The notes beneath the pieces are model-generated. The model made no database searches and had not been told where the DNA came from. It worked only from the letters and a program-made list of their open reading frames with translations. From Welwitschia mirabilis (lineage: Eukaryota; Gnetophyta; Gnetopsida; Welwitschiales), in NCBI GenBank assembly GCA_051453625.1, contig JBOZIK010000001.1, positions 285,127,264-285,184,867 on the forward strand: a stretch of DNA of 57,604 nt. The letters are read 5' to 3'. Positions within the stretch are counted from its first letter, which is position 1, and each line of letters opens with the position of its first letter. Below are positions 38,668 to 50,506 of this stretch, one piece after another. The translations under genes and the position numbers were made by a program.

Positions 38668-40150
38668 CATTCAAAGAATAGATTTCTTGTTCTTCTTTTG
38701 AAGAAAGCAAAGTGCAATCCTTAACTAACTATCATCCCATCAGTCTTTATACATGCTTTTATAAGATCATCTCAAAGGTCTTGATGAATTAGCTAAATCC
38801 TCTACTTCCAAGTATTATAGATAAGAACTAGTTAGGGTTTATCCTAGGAAGATATATTTGGAATAATATCATTACAATGCATGAAGCTATTCACTAGGCA
38901 CTTTTGAAGGGTAAATATCTTTGCATGCTCAAATTAGATTTATCCAAATCCTATGATAAAATCAATTGCAACAATATAAACTTCACCTTAAAGAAGCTAT
39001 GACTTTTAGATTAGTTTTTTTAGAATGATATATTTCATTTTTCTACTACTATATTTGAAGTTTAGATAGGTGTTAAAACTTTGAGAGTTTTTCTTTAGGA
39101 AAAGTAGTAGGACATGGCAATCCTCTGCTCCCTTATCTTTTTACCATAGTTACTATTAATCTTAATAAGTGTCTAAAAAATATGGGCCTTAATCATGTCA
39201 TACCATAAAAACCCTAGAACCTAAAGTATGTAGATGATACCATCATCTTCTTCAAAGTGTTTATTCTTAGTGCTTGTAAAGTTAAGTAAGTGAAGTAGAT
39301 GCTAGAAGAAATGACAAGTCTGAAAGTAAACTGAAAGATAAATATTATTCTCCAAATGAATTGCCTAGATGATAGAAGAACTAAGATATAAAATATTTTG
39401 GGCTATAGAAAAGAAGAGCTCTTAACTACTTATCTCACCTAGTCTATCTTCATAGGCAGAAAAAAAACAAACCTCTAGAACTTAACCTTATGTAAGATGG
39501 AGAATAAGCTATCTTCTTGGTAAGGAAATTTCTTATCTTTAGTAGGTAAGTTAATCCTATCTTAGATATCTTTAAATAGTAGTTCCATATAAATATTGAT
39601 TACTCCAACACTCTTGGTCATCATCCTTAAGAAAATAAATAGACTTGTTTGAAATTTCTTGTGGACAGACAATGAGGTCAAAGATAGGTTCCATATCATT
39701 TTATGAGATAATATTATAAATCCTAAACACAGTTGGTGATGTGATATTAGGGATTTTAGATCTTGAGCCCAGACCTTAGCAAATAAGATTAAATAATGCA
39801 TGAATTAGAATTATGGAAATTTGTAGAAAGAAATTAATAAAGCATCCATCATTTGAAAAAACATCAAGTAGGAATGGACTTGTCTCCAATTATTAGGTTG
39901 TTAGGGAAAAATCCCAAAAGACAACTTTTTAGATAAAAAAATCAACATCACAATAAAGAAAAAATTCCAAGAGTAATCTAGTATATAGCTAATCAAGTTT
40001 GTACTAAAGTTAGGCATTTATGAGATGGAGACATATGGGTTCTCTAGGAAGGAATCCCTAAGGACGTACTACAAGAAGTTATGAAGGAGTTGATAAAAAC
40101 TCTTAAAAGGTATTCTTCCTAGCGGAAGATAGAGAAGATAACTTAACCTT
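38668..40150 (+). pseudogene. LINE ORF2 reverse transcriptase and C-terminal region (broken)
   Basis: Plus frames carry the L1 RT landmarks in order: TNYHPISLY near 38,720, YKIISKVL, then PLLPSIIDKN, NNIITMHEAIH, and LKLDLSKSYDKI near 38,935 (first catalytic Asp region). A GNPL...LFTIV piece lies near 39,115. The YVDD active site is intact at 39,227-39,238, in KYVDDTIIFFK. Later pieces at 39,640-39,900 match the L1 C-terminus (FLWTDNEVK, CDIRDF, YGNL). The surrounding frame is interrupted by many stops. Confidence 0.85.
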
Positions 40151-40575
40151 TGAGAAGTTAGAGGGGGAAAACTAGATTTTCTACCTTGTATCCCAATCTT
40201 ACATGGAACATCATAGATGGAAATTTCTATGGCGTTGTTCATTTTAGTACATTAAACTAGATTTAACTGAGTTAATGCTTATTATTATTCTTCCACAGGG
40301 ATAATTAGGGTAGGTTAACAAAATACAACTCTTACTTATCTCACAAGTTATAAAAAGGAAACAGAAAAGATAGAAATTTAAGAAATGTTTTAAAACTTTA
40401 ATCAGAGAAGCAGGAAAGCAAGTGAGCTTTAGGTTTTCACCTGGCTTGTTAAATAGCACTTCTTCACTCAGATGATGTCTTACACCTTGCTGAAACATAC
40501 TTTAAACTATTAACTAATAATATCTCAGGTTTTGGTAATACAATCTCATCTATCATATAAGGATTGGTAAATTTG

Positions 40576-40623
40576 AAAGTTACTTTGTCCTTTATAGCCA
40601 AAGTTACTTTGTCCTTTATAGCC
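40576..40623. repeat. Perfect 24-bp tandem duplication
   Basis: Two exact head-to-tail copies of a 24-bp unit (AAAGTTACTTTG, then TCCTTTATAGCC) lie in the downstream part of the inverted family B LTR. Their identity implies a recent event compared with the age of the LTR. Confidence 0.97.
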
Positions 40624-40985
40624 TTAAAATAAGGATGAAAAGTAAGGACTTAGTGTACTGAAGATCCAACAAATTAGAAAAACTTAGACCAACTAACTAA
40701 GGAACTCTTCCAATTAACGAAAGGACTTAATAATGTAGATTCACCAAGCATTAAAAGTACATAGTTATTCATGACTTAAAATCAAAATGAACATTTATTT
40801 TGTATTAAATGAGAAAAGATACACTTTATAAAAGGAAGAAGAAGGAAGCTAGAAGAGACACCTCATGCTATCTTTCTATAAATCTTATTCACTAAATAAA
40901 GGACTTAGAAGGTCATGTTAACTTGACACTCCAATGGTTCTATTACTTCGCTAAAATGAAAGATGTAACAAATGAGGGTTAAAGG

Positions 40986-40995
40986 CCCTTTTATA
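40986..40995 (-). promoter_or_regulatory. TATA box of the inverted family B LTR
   Basis: The minus strand reads TATAAAAGGG within GCATATAAAAGGGCC, followed by a CCTCATTTGT stretch much like that after the TATA at 20,419. It lies about 620 bp into the LTR and marks the probable transcription start region. Confidence 0.6.
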
Positions 40996-43508
40996 TGCAA
41001 GCATGAGGTAAGGGACAGTTATAAGCCTTTACCTTGTATCATTGGATGAGCGGTTACAAAATATGATATGTAGCATTAGGTATAGTCTTTGTCATCTTGT
41101 GTTAGGAAGGAATCATAATGATGAGCCTAGCACTTGGCTTTTAGATGTTGCTGCTTCTAGTAACCACTGTCATTTTCATGCATCTCCACCATCATCCTAC
41201 TCAGCACTGTTACATGTCACTATTGCATGTTATCATTGTCACTACCATATGTTATTAAAGATGCTAGTCACTTTCAAGGTAAAATCTAATTAAGCCAATA
41301 ACTGCATTCAACTAAGTTTTGCATGATAAGTCAGGAATGTCAAGTTTGAAATGGTTGCTCAAAATGACTAGTGACACCAGTAAGGGAATGTGGCATCATC
41401 AATGTTTTAGACTGGATGATCATCATTTTTAAGCATGTTCTTTAAATTAAAATAGTTAATTTGAAAATATCTTGGGAAGATGATAAGTCTAAAATTATTA
41501 TGAAAAAGTAATATAAGACATGTTTTTATGATAAATTAGTTATATTAATATTTTTCATTAAGATAAACTGGTTAAATAACTTTATCAGAATGTCAATTTT
41601 TACATGTTAACACATCCCCTAACTAGACATTTTCTAGACTCTTAGTAAAATTATCTAATTATATAAGTTAAAATGTTGAAGTGTGAAAGATGATAAATCT
41701 TTGAAAACTTTGTAACTAATATTTTGAAATTAAGGCATTAAAATTTAAAATTTTGTGAAAATGGATGTCATACCTCCTAATCAAGACTGAAATTTATCTT
41801 AAATTTTTTATGATATAAAGTGTTAAAATAATTTTGAGAATATATCCTTGACAAAATCTTGATAAGTCCTTTATTGAAAGAAAGAGATGCAAAGGAATGC
41901 AACTAAGCTACGAAAAGGGGGAAAAACTACCTAATAGGAGATGATGCAACTAAATTATTTAAAAACTTCTAAGTGAAAAAAATCAATCCATAAAAGAGGC
42001 TTATGCCTTATGATGTTATTCTTCATGAAATGGGGGTGAAGTGGATGGGTAATGGAAAAGAAAAATGAGAATGTATTAAAAGACTCAATCCTACAACTAA
42101 TTAATAAAGGAGACAACTACCTAAGTTCATGATCTTTATTATATTTTTGTTATTTTTAATGGATCTCAATATCAAGTAAGTGTAGTATTGATCAAGTAAC
42201 TTATATGAGTTAAAGAAATTATAGTAAATCTTAAGTATGAAAGTTAAAGACAATAAACCTCAAAAGGCCTTTAGTTCCCACCTTTTTTTTTCCATTATTT
42301 TTCTTTTCTACCAACATATATGTCATTTTAAGCCTTTAAATCACATTAAGCAACCAATGTTATGACATTTTATTCCAACAAAGTTGTTGTTTTGTGAAGA
42401 AATTAGTGTTGCATTGCCAACAAGTATTTATAGCCCTAATGTAGTTAATTATGTTGTAATTAAATCATTAGAGATATATTACTAGTAAGCATCCATAGCC
42501 TTGATACAATTAGATAAACCTAAATAAATTATTAATAAAATATGCATTTAGAGGGAAGAGATTATTTTTATTTTATTCTTCTTCTCATATTCATTTTTTA
42601 TGCACATTTAAAGGAGTCATTGAATCATTAGCCTAATCAAGAAAAATCTTGTTCTCATCAAAATCTTTAGACATAAGGAACAAAATATGAGAGTAGATTC
42701 CACCTTTTTTAGCCATGTTTCTACCAAAATTAAAGACTTTAAGTGATTGTTCCTTTAATAATCAAATTTAAAGTAAGCATAACTCTTCCTTAAAAACCAT
42801 ATGTGAACTTAATTATAACTATTATTTAAGTGATAATGAGATTGCTTATTATTAATTTTTATTAAAGGCCATTAACCTAGATTTATAAGCCTCATAAATT
42901 CATAGATGAATGTCTAGGCATATGGTTCATTAGCTTGGTAAGATTACTGAAAAATGAGAGGGATGAATGGACAGGTTTCAGGGCATGAAATTTAGGACAG
43001 TGAAAGGATTTAAGGAAATGATTGTATAGGTGATAGTGCTTAAGAGGCTTTAGCTGTGAAAGACTACCAAGAAAAAATGTTTTAACATCTTTATCTGTTT
43101 GCAAACTAAATATAATATAAAAGAAAAATCTATCCTAAAAGAAAAATCTAATCTAAAAGCTAAAAATATTCCACAGTGATATATGTATGAAGGCTTGGGA
43201 GTATGGAAGCAAAGGTTGAATGATTCGAAACTTTGCAAAGAATTTTAGACTAGGAGAGAATCCATATAGATTTTTATGCAAGAGTTCATAAAATTAAACA
43301 GAACGTTTGTATAAATAAAAAGATTTATACATTTAAATTTAGAAATAGTTTATCCCTTAGATTATTTATGTTTATTTAATAACTCTTACAAGACATTATT
43401 TTGAGAAGAAGACAAAGATGAATTATAAATCACTTAATAAGGTAAATGTTTAATGGGGGAATCATGTATAAGGTTTTTAAAAGGTGGTTTCAATTCTAAA
43501 GAAGCTTT

Positions 43509-44554
43509 TGTTAGGACAATCTAGCCTACAGAATAAGAGTGAGTATGATACCTAAGGCAATTTTTGCAATTTGAAATCTTAACACTATGTTTTTACAATA
43601 TGAATTTTTAACCAAATAACTAAATTCAAGTCTCTATCTAATTAATATTAGAATTCACATAATACTATACAAATAAAACATTACTTGCTCATGACATACA
43701 TTGAGTAATAAATAAGAATACACATAGTGTCTAAGAAACAAGCCTCTTTTCCTTTATTTTCACTATAGCCTCCAACTACACATTAATGGGACTTTGTGGT
43801 ATTCCTCCATCAATACAATTAGGATTCTACAACAATCCTTAGCCTTAATTACAAGCCAAATCCTTAGCTTTTAGCCACAATCCAATGTAAAAAAATATTA
43901 AAAAGAGAGATAGAGAGTATGATTACAATTTAAGCACCATGGACAATTTGACAAAAGGTGTTAATAATTACAAATATCCAATCATATATAGAAGATAGAT
44001 TATAGTTATTGTTAGGCACTGGGATTAAAAAAATTGACTATTGAAGGTCTTTAAATTGCTAGTTGGCATCCCTAAGAGAGGTTACAATAGTTGATGATCG
44101 ACCCTTATGAGCTGGTAGTTAACCCCTCTTGATACATTCATCTTGTATTAGCTATGTGATCAACGTCAAATATAGAGTTGGTAAAACCTTGAGATCATGT
44201 TGTCATTGTGTCTATGGACAGTCAACTCCTAGAATTATTAGATGAATCTTGAGAGTAGGCCCCATTCACATAGGTGGTCGACCGCTTATTAAAAAGATTA
44301 AAAAGTTGCAAGTAACACATGGTCAATCCCCTGGAGAATGTTGCTTAATTGTTTAGGCATTTTTTACCATTTAAATTAATTGATTAGTCTAGTTTCACTT
44401 GATAGTTTGTTTGATTTTGAATGATGTTTGCATGAGATCTGACATATGCTTAAAAATGGCTCTAATTAACATTTAGTATTGACCTATAAAAACTATTATT
44501 AGTTCACTAGCTATTATTTGGTGTATCATCAATAAATAACTGAGAGGTGCAACA
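43509..44554 (-). repeat. 3' LTR of the copia element
   Basis: A 1,046-bp LTR. In minus orientation it starts TGTTGCACCTCTCAG just after the PPT and ends ...CTAACA. Its last ~400 bp (43,509-43,920) align with 56,292-56,692, with shared blocks such as CAATTTTTGCAATTTGAAAT and CCTCCATCAATACAATT. TCGACC-type words occur at about 44,096 and 44,278. Confidence 0.85.
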
Positions 44555-44570
44555 ATCTCCCCCTTTCTTA
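44555..44570 (-). other. Polypurine tract of the copia element
   Basis: The minus strand reads ATAAGAAAGGGGGAGAT directly before the 3' LTR start TGTTGCAC, the classic plant copia priming site. Confidence 0.88.
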
Positions 44571-44989
44571 TTGATAACAATTAAATTAATAAAGTTGATC
44601 TTATTCCTTAGTATGATGTCTCCCTAATTTATTGCTCCTCCTAAATACATATATTTTACTAATGAAATCAATTATTACATGTATTGGATGTTGAAAGACA
44701 TAAAAAGTAGGAAAATCCTTACCTTGATGGTTTGTTAAAGTTATCAAAAAATTTTAGGCTTTAACATAAAATATACAAGACTAATAGACATGTTATCATA
44801 GATATGTAAAGTTTGTAGTACATGTTAGTCCCATAATAAAAATAAAACATCTCACTACATAAGAGTATAACAAAGACTACATTAGTTTTAGCACAATACT
44901 ATATAACACTGTTGTTTTTCTCTGACTTTATCATTAATTACAAGAGATCTTTAAATGAAAGAAAATAAATGAATAAGGTGAATTAAAAG

Positions 44990-46600
44990 CATAGACTCTA
45001 ATTAAACTTATCAGAAAATGATGTACGATGATAGAAGCCATGGCTAATGATATCCTCTGATGATCCTGTATGAGATGGAAGAGTAGACACAGTGGCTAAT
45101 AATGAAGCAGACAGAGTCAAAATGAAGCCCTGAAGTAGTGAGGTCATTAAACTCAAATTGATAACACATGAACTAGAAAGATGTTCTAAGTCCATGATGC
45201 AATGAAGTAGCCTCCTATGGAGATGAAAGATGAGATGGTGCTGGTGGAGCCTTTGTCTACCTAGGTGGTGAAGTAGGTACCTCCTACTGTGTCTCCTCCT
45301 CCTCCTCCTTTGAGTTCTCTTCCTTTGATTTCTTCTAAGAATCCTCATCATTCTTCTTCTCTTCATCATCTAATTCCTTAGCTGATTCTTCCTTTGACTC
45401 TACTACCTCTAGAGCCTCCTCTAGCTCCTCCTGTGCTAGCTCCTCCTTCTCTTCCTCTTCCTCTTCCTTCTTATCTAGGAATTCTAGTGAAGGATTAGGA
45501 GAGGATGTGGGAGGGTAAGATGATGATGGAATACATTAAGATTCTAAAATATGTCTAACTCATTCTTATTTCCTATGGAAGATGTAGTATCTATTATTAT
45601 ACCTGTTCATACATATTGGTATGAAAGATGTCAGAAGATCTATCATCAGATCTGTAGGTCCTATAAAGCAAGTAGCATAAGTATGAGAGGATGAAAAAGG
45701 TGCATGAGAGCACTTTTTTCCTCTATTACATAAGGATATATCTACAGTACCTACCTTAAATACATGCATGTAAGCTAATGTAGAATATTTGAGGGGCTGT
45801 AAAGATTTGGATATGGTAATATTGTGTTGTAATAGAGGTATAAGGAAATGGGGACATAATTCCATAATCAAACCTTCCTATTGAAGAATCCTATTCTTGA
45901 ACTAAATGATGTGTACTAAAAATTTAAAGATAATGAATAGGGCATTAATATTTTGCTATGAATAAAGTAAATGAAGAAACATGAGCTTTTAGAGGGTGAC
46001 GTCATCCTTATGTCTGCTGAGAGGAAGAAGGATGTACTTAAAAATTAAGTGAAAAACTCTATATAATGTAATTAGATATTTAGATCTAAAGCTGGTAAGA
46101 ACTCCTAATCAAAATCAGCACTACAGAGTTCTAAAGCGTGCTGAAGTGCTAAGGGAAATCAAATCCTGAGAATAGCAAGTTAGATACTCCACCATGAAAA
46201 ATATGAAAACCTCAAGCAATAGTATTTAGAGTAACCCTGAAATTAGCATCTAAGATCATGATCTTTAATATTAAGTTACAGATGGATGTGATCTTAGCAT
46301 TGACATAAAATAAGCCAACCAACTCTACAATAACTTATGGATAGGATGTTAAGAGAGGTTTCCAATCCTAGTATTCAAAGATCTATTTCACTAGAAGGTA
46401 AAGAGATTTAAATTGCTACCTAAATCTCTCTTTCTCTTTACTTGAGTATGGTATTAGATTTGAATTCAGTATCAAAGCATATTCATGTTTGTTTGTTCAT
46501 GTAGGCAAATAGATCCACCTATTTAGAGGTAAAATCTTTAACCTCCTTTTCCTTTATAGAGCGTAAAGTCTGGGAGCCATCTGCACTCAAATTACACTAT
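44990..46600 (-). pseudogene. Extra ORF at the envelope position, plant-transposon-protein-like domain and acidic tail
   Basis: Broken minus-strand frames between RNase H and the PPT read, in order: VKDFTS near 46,530; DWKPLLTSYP near 46,360; and ELVGLFYVNAKITSI near 46,300. These match the ..W..LL....P.Y..LV.EFYANA.I pattern of a domain I associate with Pfam PF20167 (putative plant transposon protein). Later come AHVSSFTLFIAKY near 45,980, DYGIMSPFPY near 45,850 and the 101-codon frame at 45,566-45,871. The C-terminus (45,290-45,490) is highly acidic: LDKKEEEEEEEKEELAQ, then EELEEALEVVESKEES. The arginine-rich frame at 44,998-45,369 is a shadow of this acidic region. Sireviruses carry an ORF of unknown role here. 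No signal peptide or clear membrane segment was seen, so I do not call it an envelope protein. Confidence 0.65.
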
Positions 46601-47590
46601 TAGAATAACTAATAAACATATAATATCATTGATATAATTCTAACAATTAGCTCATATAAGGAAAGAGTGTCAAAATACACATCATATAATAATCATAAGT
46701 TAATGTATATTATGCATAGAATATGAAAATAAATATGATAGGATTTAAGAAAATACAATGATTAAGATCATGTATATAAAAATTAAAAATAATGAGATAC
46801 ATACAATCGAATGAATGAATCAAACTAATCAACAAATTAATTTAATAAATTAACGTTTCATTGAAAGCACATAAAATTCAAATTTCAAAGAAAACGTTTC
46901 ACTAAAATGCTTTAATAATTTAGGTAGGAATGAATGGAATGAATAAAAACTAGTTTAAATTTAATAAAAGAGAATTCAAAAAGAAAAGACAAAATGAAAA
47001 TGTTGAAAGAATGAACAATAAATGAGATACATTTAAAAAAAAAAGAGCTTTTAAATAAAACTAGATCATACTTGTGAATTGAGATAAGATGTTGAAAAAG
47101 AATGAAGGAAAGATGCTTATGTTCATTTGAAATGCTGATCAGAAGCTAAACTAGCTTCTATTAAGAACAAAAAACACTAAAATGGGGAAAAAGAAAAGCA
47201 AAAACAAAGATAAGAATTGAGATCCTTGCCTTGAATTTATAGAATGACATGGGTTAACAGTGGATAGTCAACTCCTAGGAGTTACACGGCCATCTGTTTC
47301 GAATACATAAAAATAGTTTTGATCAAAGATAGTTGACCTTCGAAGAAAATAGATCTTCCTAGGTTAATTGATTAAATACTATAAAAAAAAATGAGGAATG
47401 CGGTCGACCTAATAGTTCCTCCACTAGGATTAATATCTTATAAGGGTGGATCGACCCTCTAAGAAGACACAAAGAATTCTAAAAAGGTAATAAACAAGAT
47501 GAGATTCTAAACTAATAAGATAAAAATTAAAAAGTTTAGAATTGAAGAATATAAGACATAAGATAGATACAAGGTAAATATATAGGTTTA
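46601..47590. other. Non-coding region of the copia element between RNase H and the extra ORF
   Basis: No coding motif. It contains two TCGACC words (about 47,403 and 47,452) and a GTCAACTCCTAG block (47,268-47,279) also present in the 3' LTR (44,221-44,232). This suggests shared or duplicated LTR sequence. It could be the leader of the extra ORF or the remains of another LTR insertion. Confidence 0.4.
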
Positions 47591-47599
47591 AAAAATTCA

Positions 47600-48201
47600 A
47601 GGACATGGTCCCAAGTTTAACGATCTACACAGAGAAATGAAACATTCTTAAGAGAAGAGTTTTATAAGAATATCATCAAGTTAATAATTAATGAAAACAT
47701 ATTAAAGTTTGATATTCTTGGAATCTACATGATCTCTAATTAAGTAATGATGAATATCAATATATCTAGTTCTAGAATAAAGGACAAGGTTCTTAGAAAT
47801 GTTGATGGCACTAGAATTGTCACAAAATATTAGATTGCTACTTTTATAAACATGGATCCACAAGACTTAAGCAACACGACTATTAACTGCTAGCTTTGAC
47901 AATGGATAAGGCTATCAAAGTTTATTTTTCAGATGTTCAACTTACTAAATAAGATCCTAATAAATAACAATTATCATTAGTGTTTTTCCTATCATGCCTA
48001 GTACTAGCCTAATTAGCATCACAAAAGGTAGATAAATTTAAAGTAGTATCTCTAGAAAATCAAATGCCAGAATTTAAGAATTCTTTTACATACCTGTGAA
48101 TTCATTTAACATCTTTAAGATGACATTCTTTAAGTTTAGATTAATACCTAACACATAGTCCTACTAAAAAATTGATGTTGGAATGACTTGTATTCAAGTA
48201 G
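47600..48201 (-). pseudogene. Copia RNase H relic
   Basis: Minus frames read LLYLNTSHSN, then GLCVRY, KECHLKDVK.IHRYVKEF, then STFCDAN and HDRKNTNDNCYLLG. These match the copia RNase H landmarks (SLLYLTA.RPDI, ARYQ..P...H..A.KRI.RYLK, and the Y.DAD..G...R.STSG motif). Further on, PCPLF and RSCRFQEYQT correspond to the later NP..H.RTKHI and DHV...-I.. segments. It degrades the RNA strand during reverse transcription. The catalytic Asp of YSDAD is retained in CDAN but the second Asp is lost. Confidence 0.75.
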
Positions 48202-48850
48202 AGAAGTATGACACTCTATTTTCTTACCCTAATTAAGCACTTCCCCCTTTTTCTCTTTCTTCCTTCTTTAATATTATTACCAAATAGACACAGTAAAATA
48301 TAGGATCAAATTTTAGTTATTACTTTATTAGCATTTCTATATTTTAATAAAAACAAATCATATTAACATTATATATTTACCTATGATTAATTTCTAGGTT
48401 ATTTTGATTTACAAATAATAGTGATGTTCCCAATTTGTGTCCTCTAATTTTTTCCTAGTTTTTCATCACATAAAACAATATCTTGTGAATAGCTAAGAAG
48501 ATGTAAACTTGTTATAAACATACATGGATAAGTTTAAGGATAATACCTAACCAATATAATAGGAGGTTATAACTCCAATTAATGGCATTCCAACTTGATA
48601 TCCGATCACCCTTCAGATGTGATTTGATTCTACTTTAGATTCTAAACTAAACAAACATGGTTGGGCTCAATTTTATAATCTTATCTTAATATACCCCCAA
48701 TACAAATAATAGGTGGTACGTGAGGTAGATGCATGCTTACAAACAACCCTTGCTTCCTTGAAGCATCTTCGCATGCTGCAACATGAATTATAAGTTTACA
48801 CATGGCTATGACAGGAGAGTGGCAATCAAATCCACTTCTAAAAGGGTACT

Positions 48851-48869
48851 ATTAAAAAAAAAAAAAAAA
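48851..48869. repeat. Poly(A) tract inside the nested insertion
   Basis: A run of about 17 A bases after ATT. It is a simple homopolymer and no LINE or SINE body could be tied to it. Confidence 0.85.
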
Positions 48870-50506
48870 GTGTAATGTAACCCACCTTGATGATGAAATC
48901 CCAAGATCGAAATGAACATTATTAGAATTATCTTGATTTAGTCCTATTCAATGAATACACCACATGAATACATGCATATAGTTCTAACTAATGTGGATAT
49001 ATAATGTATTATTTACTTAGTTATAATAATTCTAATCATCATTAGATTTATTTTATAGAAACAACCATAATAAGAAAACAAGCATACAAGAACATCTCTA
49101 TATTCAAGATTACAATAATGAAAATCTAGATAAAGGAAATATTCTTTTCTTTTTTATCTAAATAAAGTAAATTTTCTTTTTTAATAATAATAAAAGTATT
49201 TAAAATGTATCAAATCACATATTAATGATGTACTTAAAGAAACTAAAACATCATAGATCTATGCCAATCTTGGAAACATTCTTCCATACTCATCTGATAA
49301 TCTCCATGGATTGGTGCAAAGAAGATCAACCAAAGAAAGTATAGCTCAAGCATAATTGTTAAGATATAGATCTTTATTTAAGATTTATATGGATATATTA
49401 TAAGTTAATAAAAAAAAGTGATAAGCTAAAAACTATTTATGTAATTAAACTACAAGGGTGAGAGCTCTTACAAGCATGTACATTCAAGGTAACATAAAGA
49501 AAGAAAGGTAAAAGAGGTATTTCTACAAATAAAATACTATTTATAGGTAATTTGGCTTAAAGTTACTAATAAAAACATACCTTATATACTCAAATTCCCT
49601 TAAACTTTTATGTGATAATGTTTTATAATTTAAAACATTAATTATAACTTTTATGGGCTATATAGACACATCATAGTAAAAAATTAATAATTAATTAATT
49701 ACAAATTGAAAAATAAATTGTAATAGATTTTTAAAAATGAGACACATAACAAGATCCTTAAAATCTAACTTAAATTATATTGGAATTCTTAGAATATTAT
49801 TTCTAAGGTTATCATTTAAGGTTAAAGACTATCAAATTTTGTAGAATTATAGTTCTACTGCACTACACTAAAATGGTTATAACTTTCAAAACACTTTGAG
49901 TTTTTAAGTGATTCAAGATTTTGAAAAGCTTATTAAATTTCTTACAACATAGGATGCTCAAGTTTATAGATATCTTAATGGATAGTTATAGAAATTTAAA
50001 TTACTTGCTTACTATTTTCTACATTTATTTTCTAATGTATTTTAACAAATAATTTTTTCTTAAAATAATTACCCATCAGAAAAATTACCAATTTTACATT
50101 TTCACATTTATAATACAATCTTAGACTTATAAAAAAAATTTACTAATTTATACAAACTAATTAATAGTCTTTAGTATTTTTATCCCATGCGTTTATTCTA
50201 TAAATTTAATTTTCGCCATGAGAAAAATATGATAAAGTTTTTAAAACTAGTTAAATAATAACTTAGATAAATAAAATAAGAGATATTTTAACTAATTTAT
50301 TATATAATATCTTAATTAATTTACTAATTTAAATCATTATAGAAATAAAATTCAAATCAATTAAAAAGAACCATTTACTATAAGCCTTAGGATTTTGATG
50401 AAAGAGCATTAGCCTAAAGAGATTTTTGAGGATTAGATTTTGCCCCTAATAAGATGGACCTAATGCATAATAGATAAAAATATAGTATTAAAATAAACAT
50501 GAGTAC

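Larger units (their letters stand above)
30130..40250 (+). mobile_element. L1-type LINE, split by an LTR element at 33,273-38,657
   Basis: On the plus strand the LINE parts come in the right order: a GC-richer 5' leader (about 30,130-30,600, with a 10-N gap at 30,587-30,596), an ORF1 zinc-knuckle relic (31,115-31,215), an ORF2 endonuclease (31,949-32,590), the pre-RT segment (to about 33,250), and after the LTR insertion the RT (38,668-39,300) and C-terminal region (to about 40,150). The endpoints are approximate. Many stops and shifts show it is dead. About 45 residues of the RT fingers expected at the junction are missing, so a small deletion also occurred there. Confidence 0.85.
40500..43508 (-). 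mobile_element. Second family B element, inverted and truncated
   Basis: The 3' LTR (about 40,500-41,612 on the minus strand) starts TGTTAACATGTAAAAATTG and shares the GTGACATG words of the copy at 33,273. The internal region 41,613-43,508 matches the reverse complement of about 35,790-37,850. Shared blocks include the KHYHLYNH coding-like segment (42,892-43,104), a non-coding block at 42,400-42,510 (versus 36,770-36,870), and GATTTATAA.TCA..TTTGTCTTC (43,410-43,450 versus 35,800-35,825). The 5' part is missing because the copia element begins at 43,509. Confidence 0.72.

Noticed and set aside
44998-45369. Arginine-rich 123-codon minus-strand frame
   Set aside because: It is a shifted frame over a GAG/GAA-rich stretch that encodes the Glu-rich tail of the copia extra ORF; the Arg runs are a by-product.
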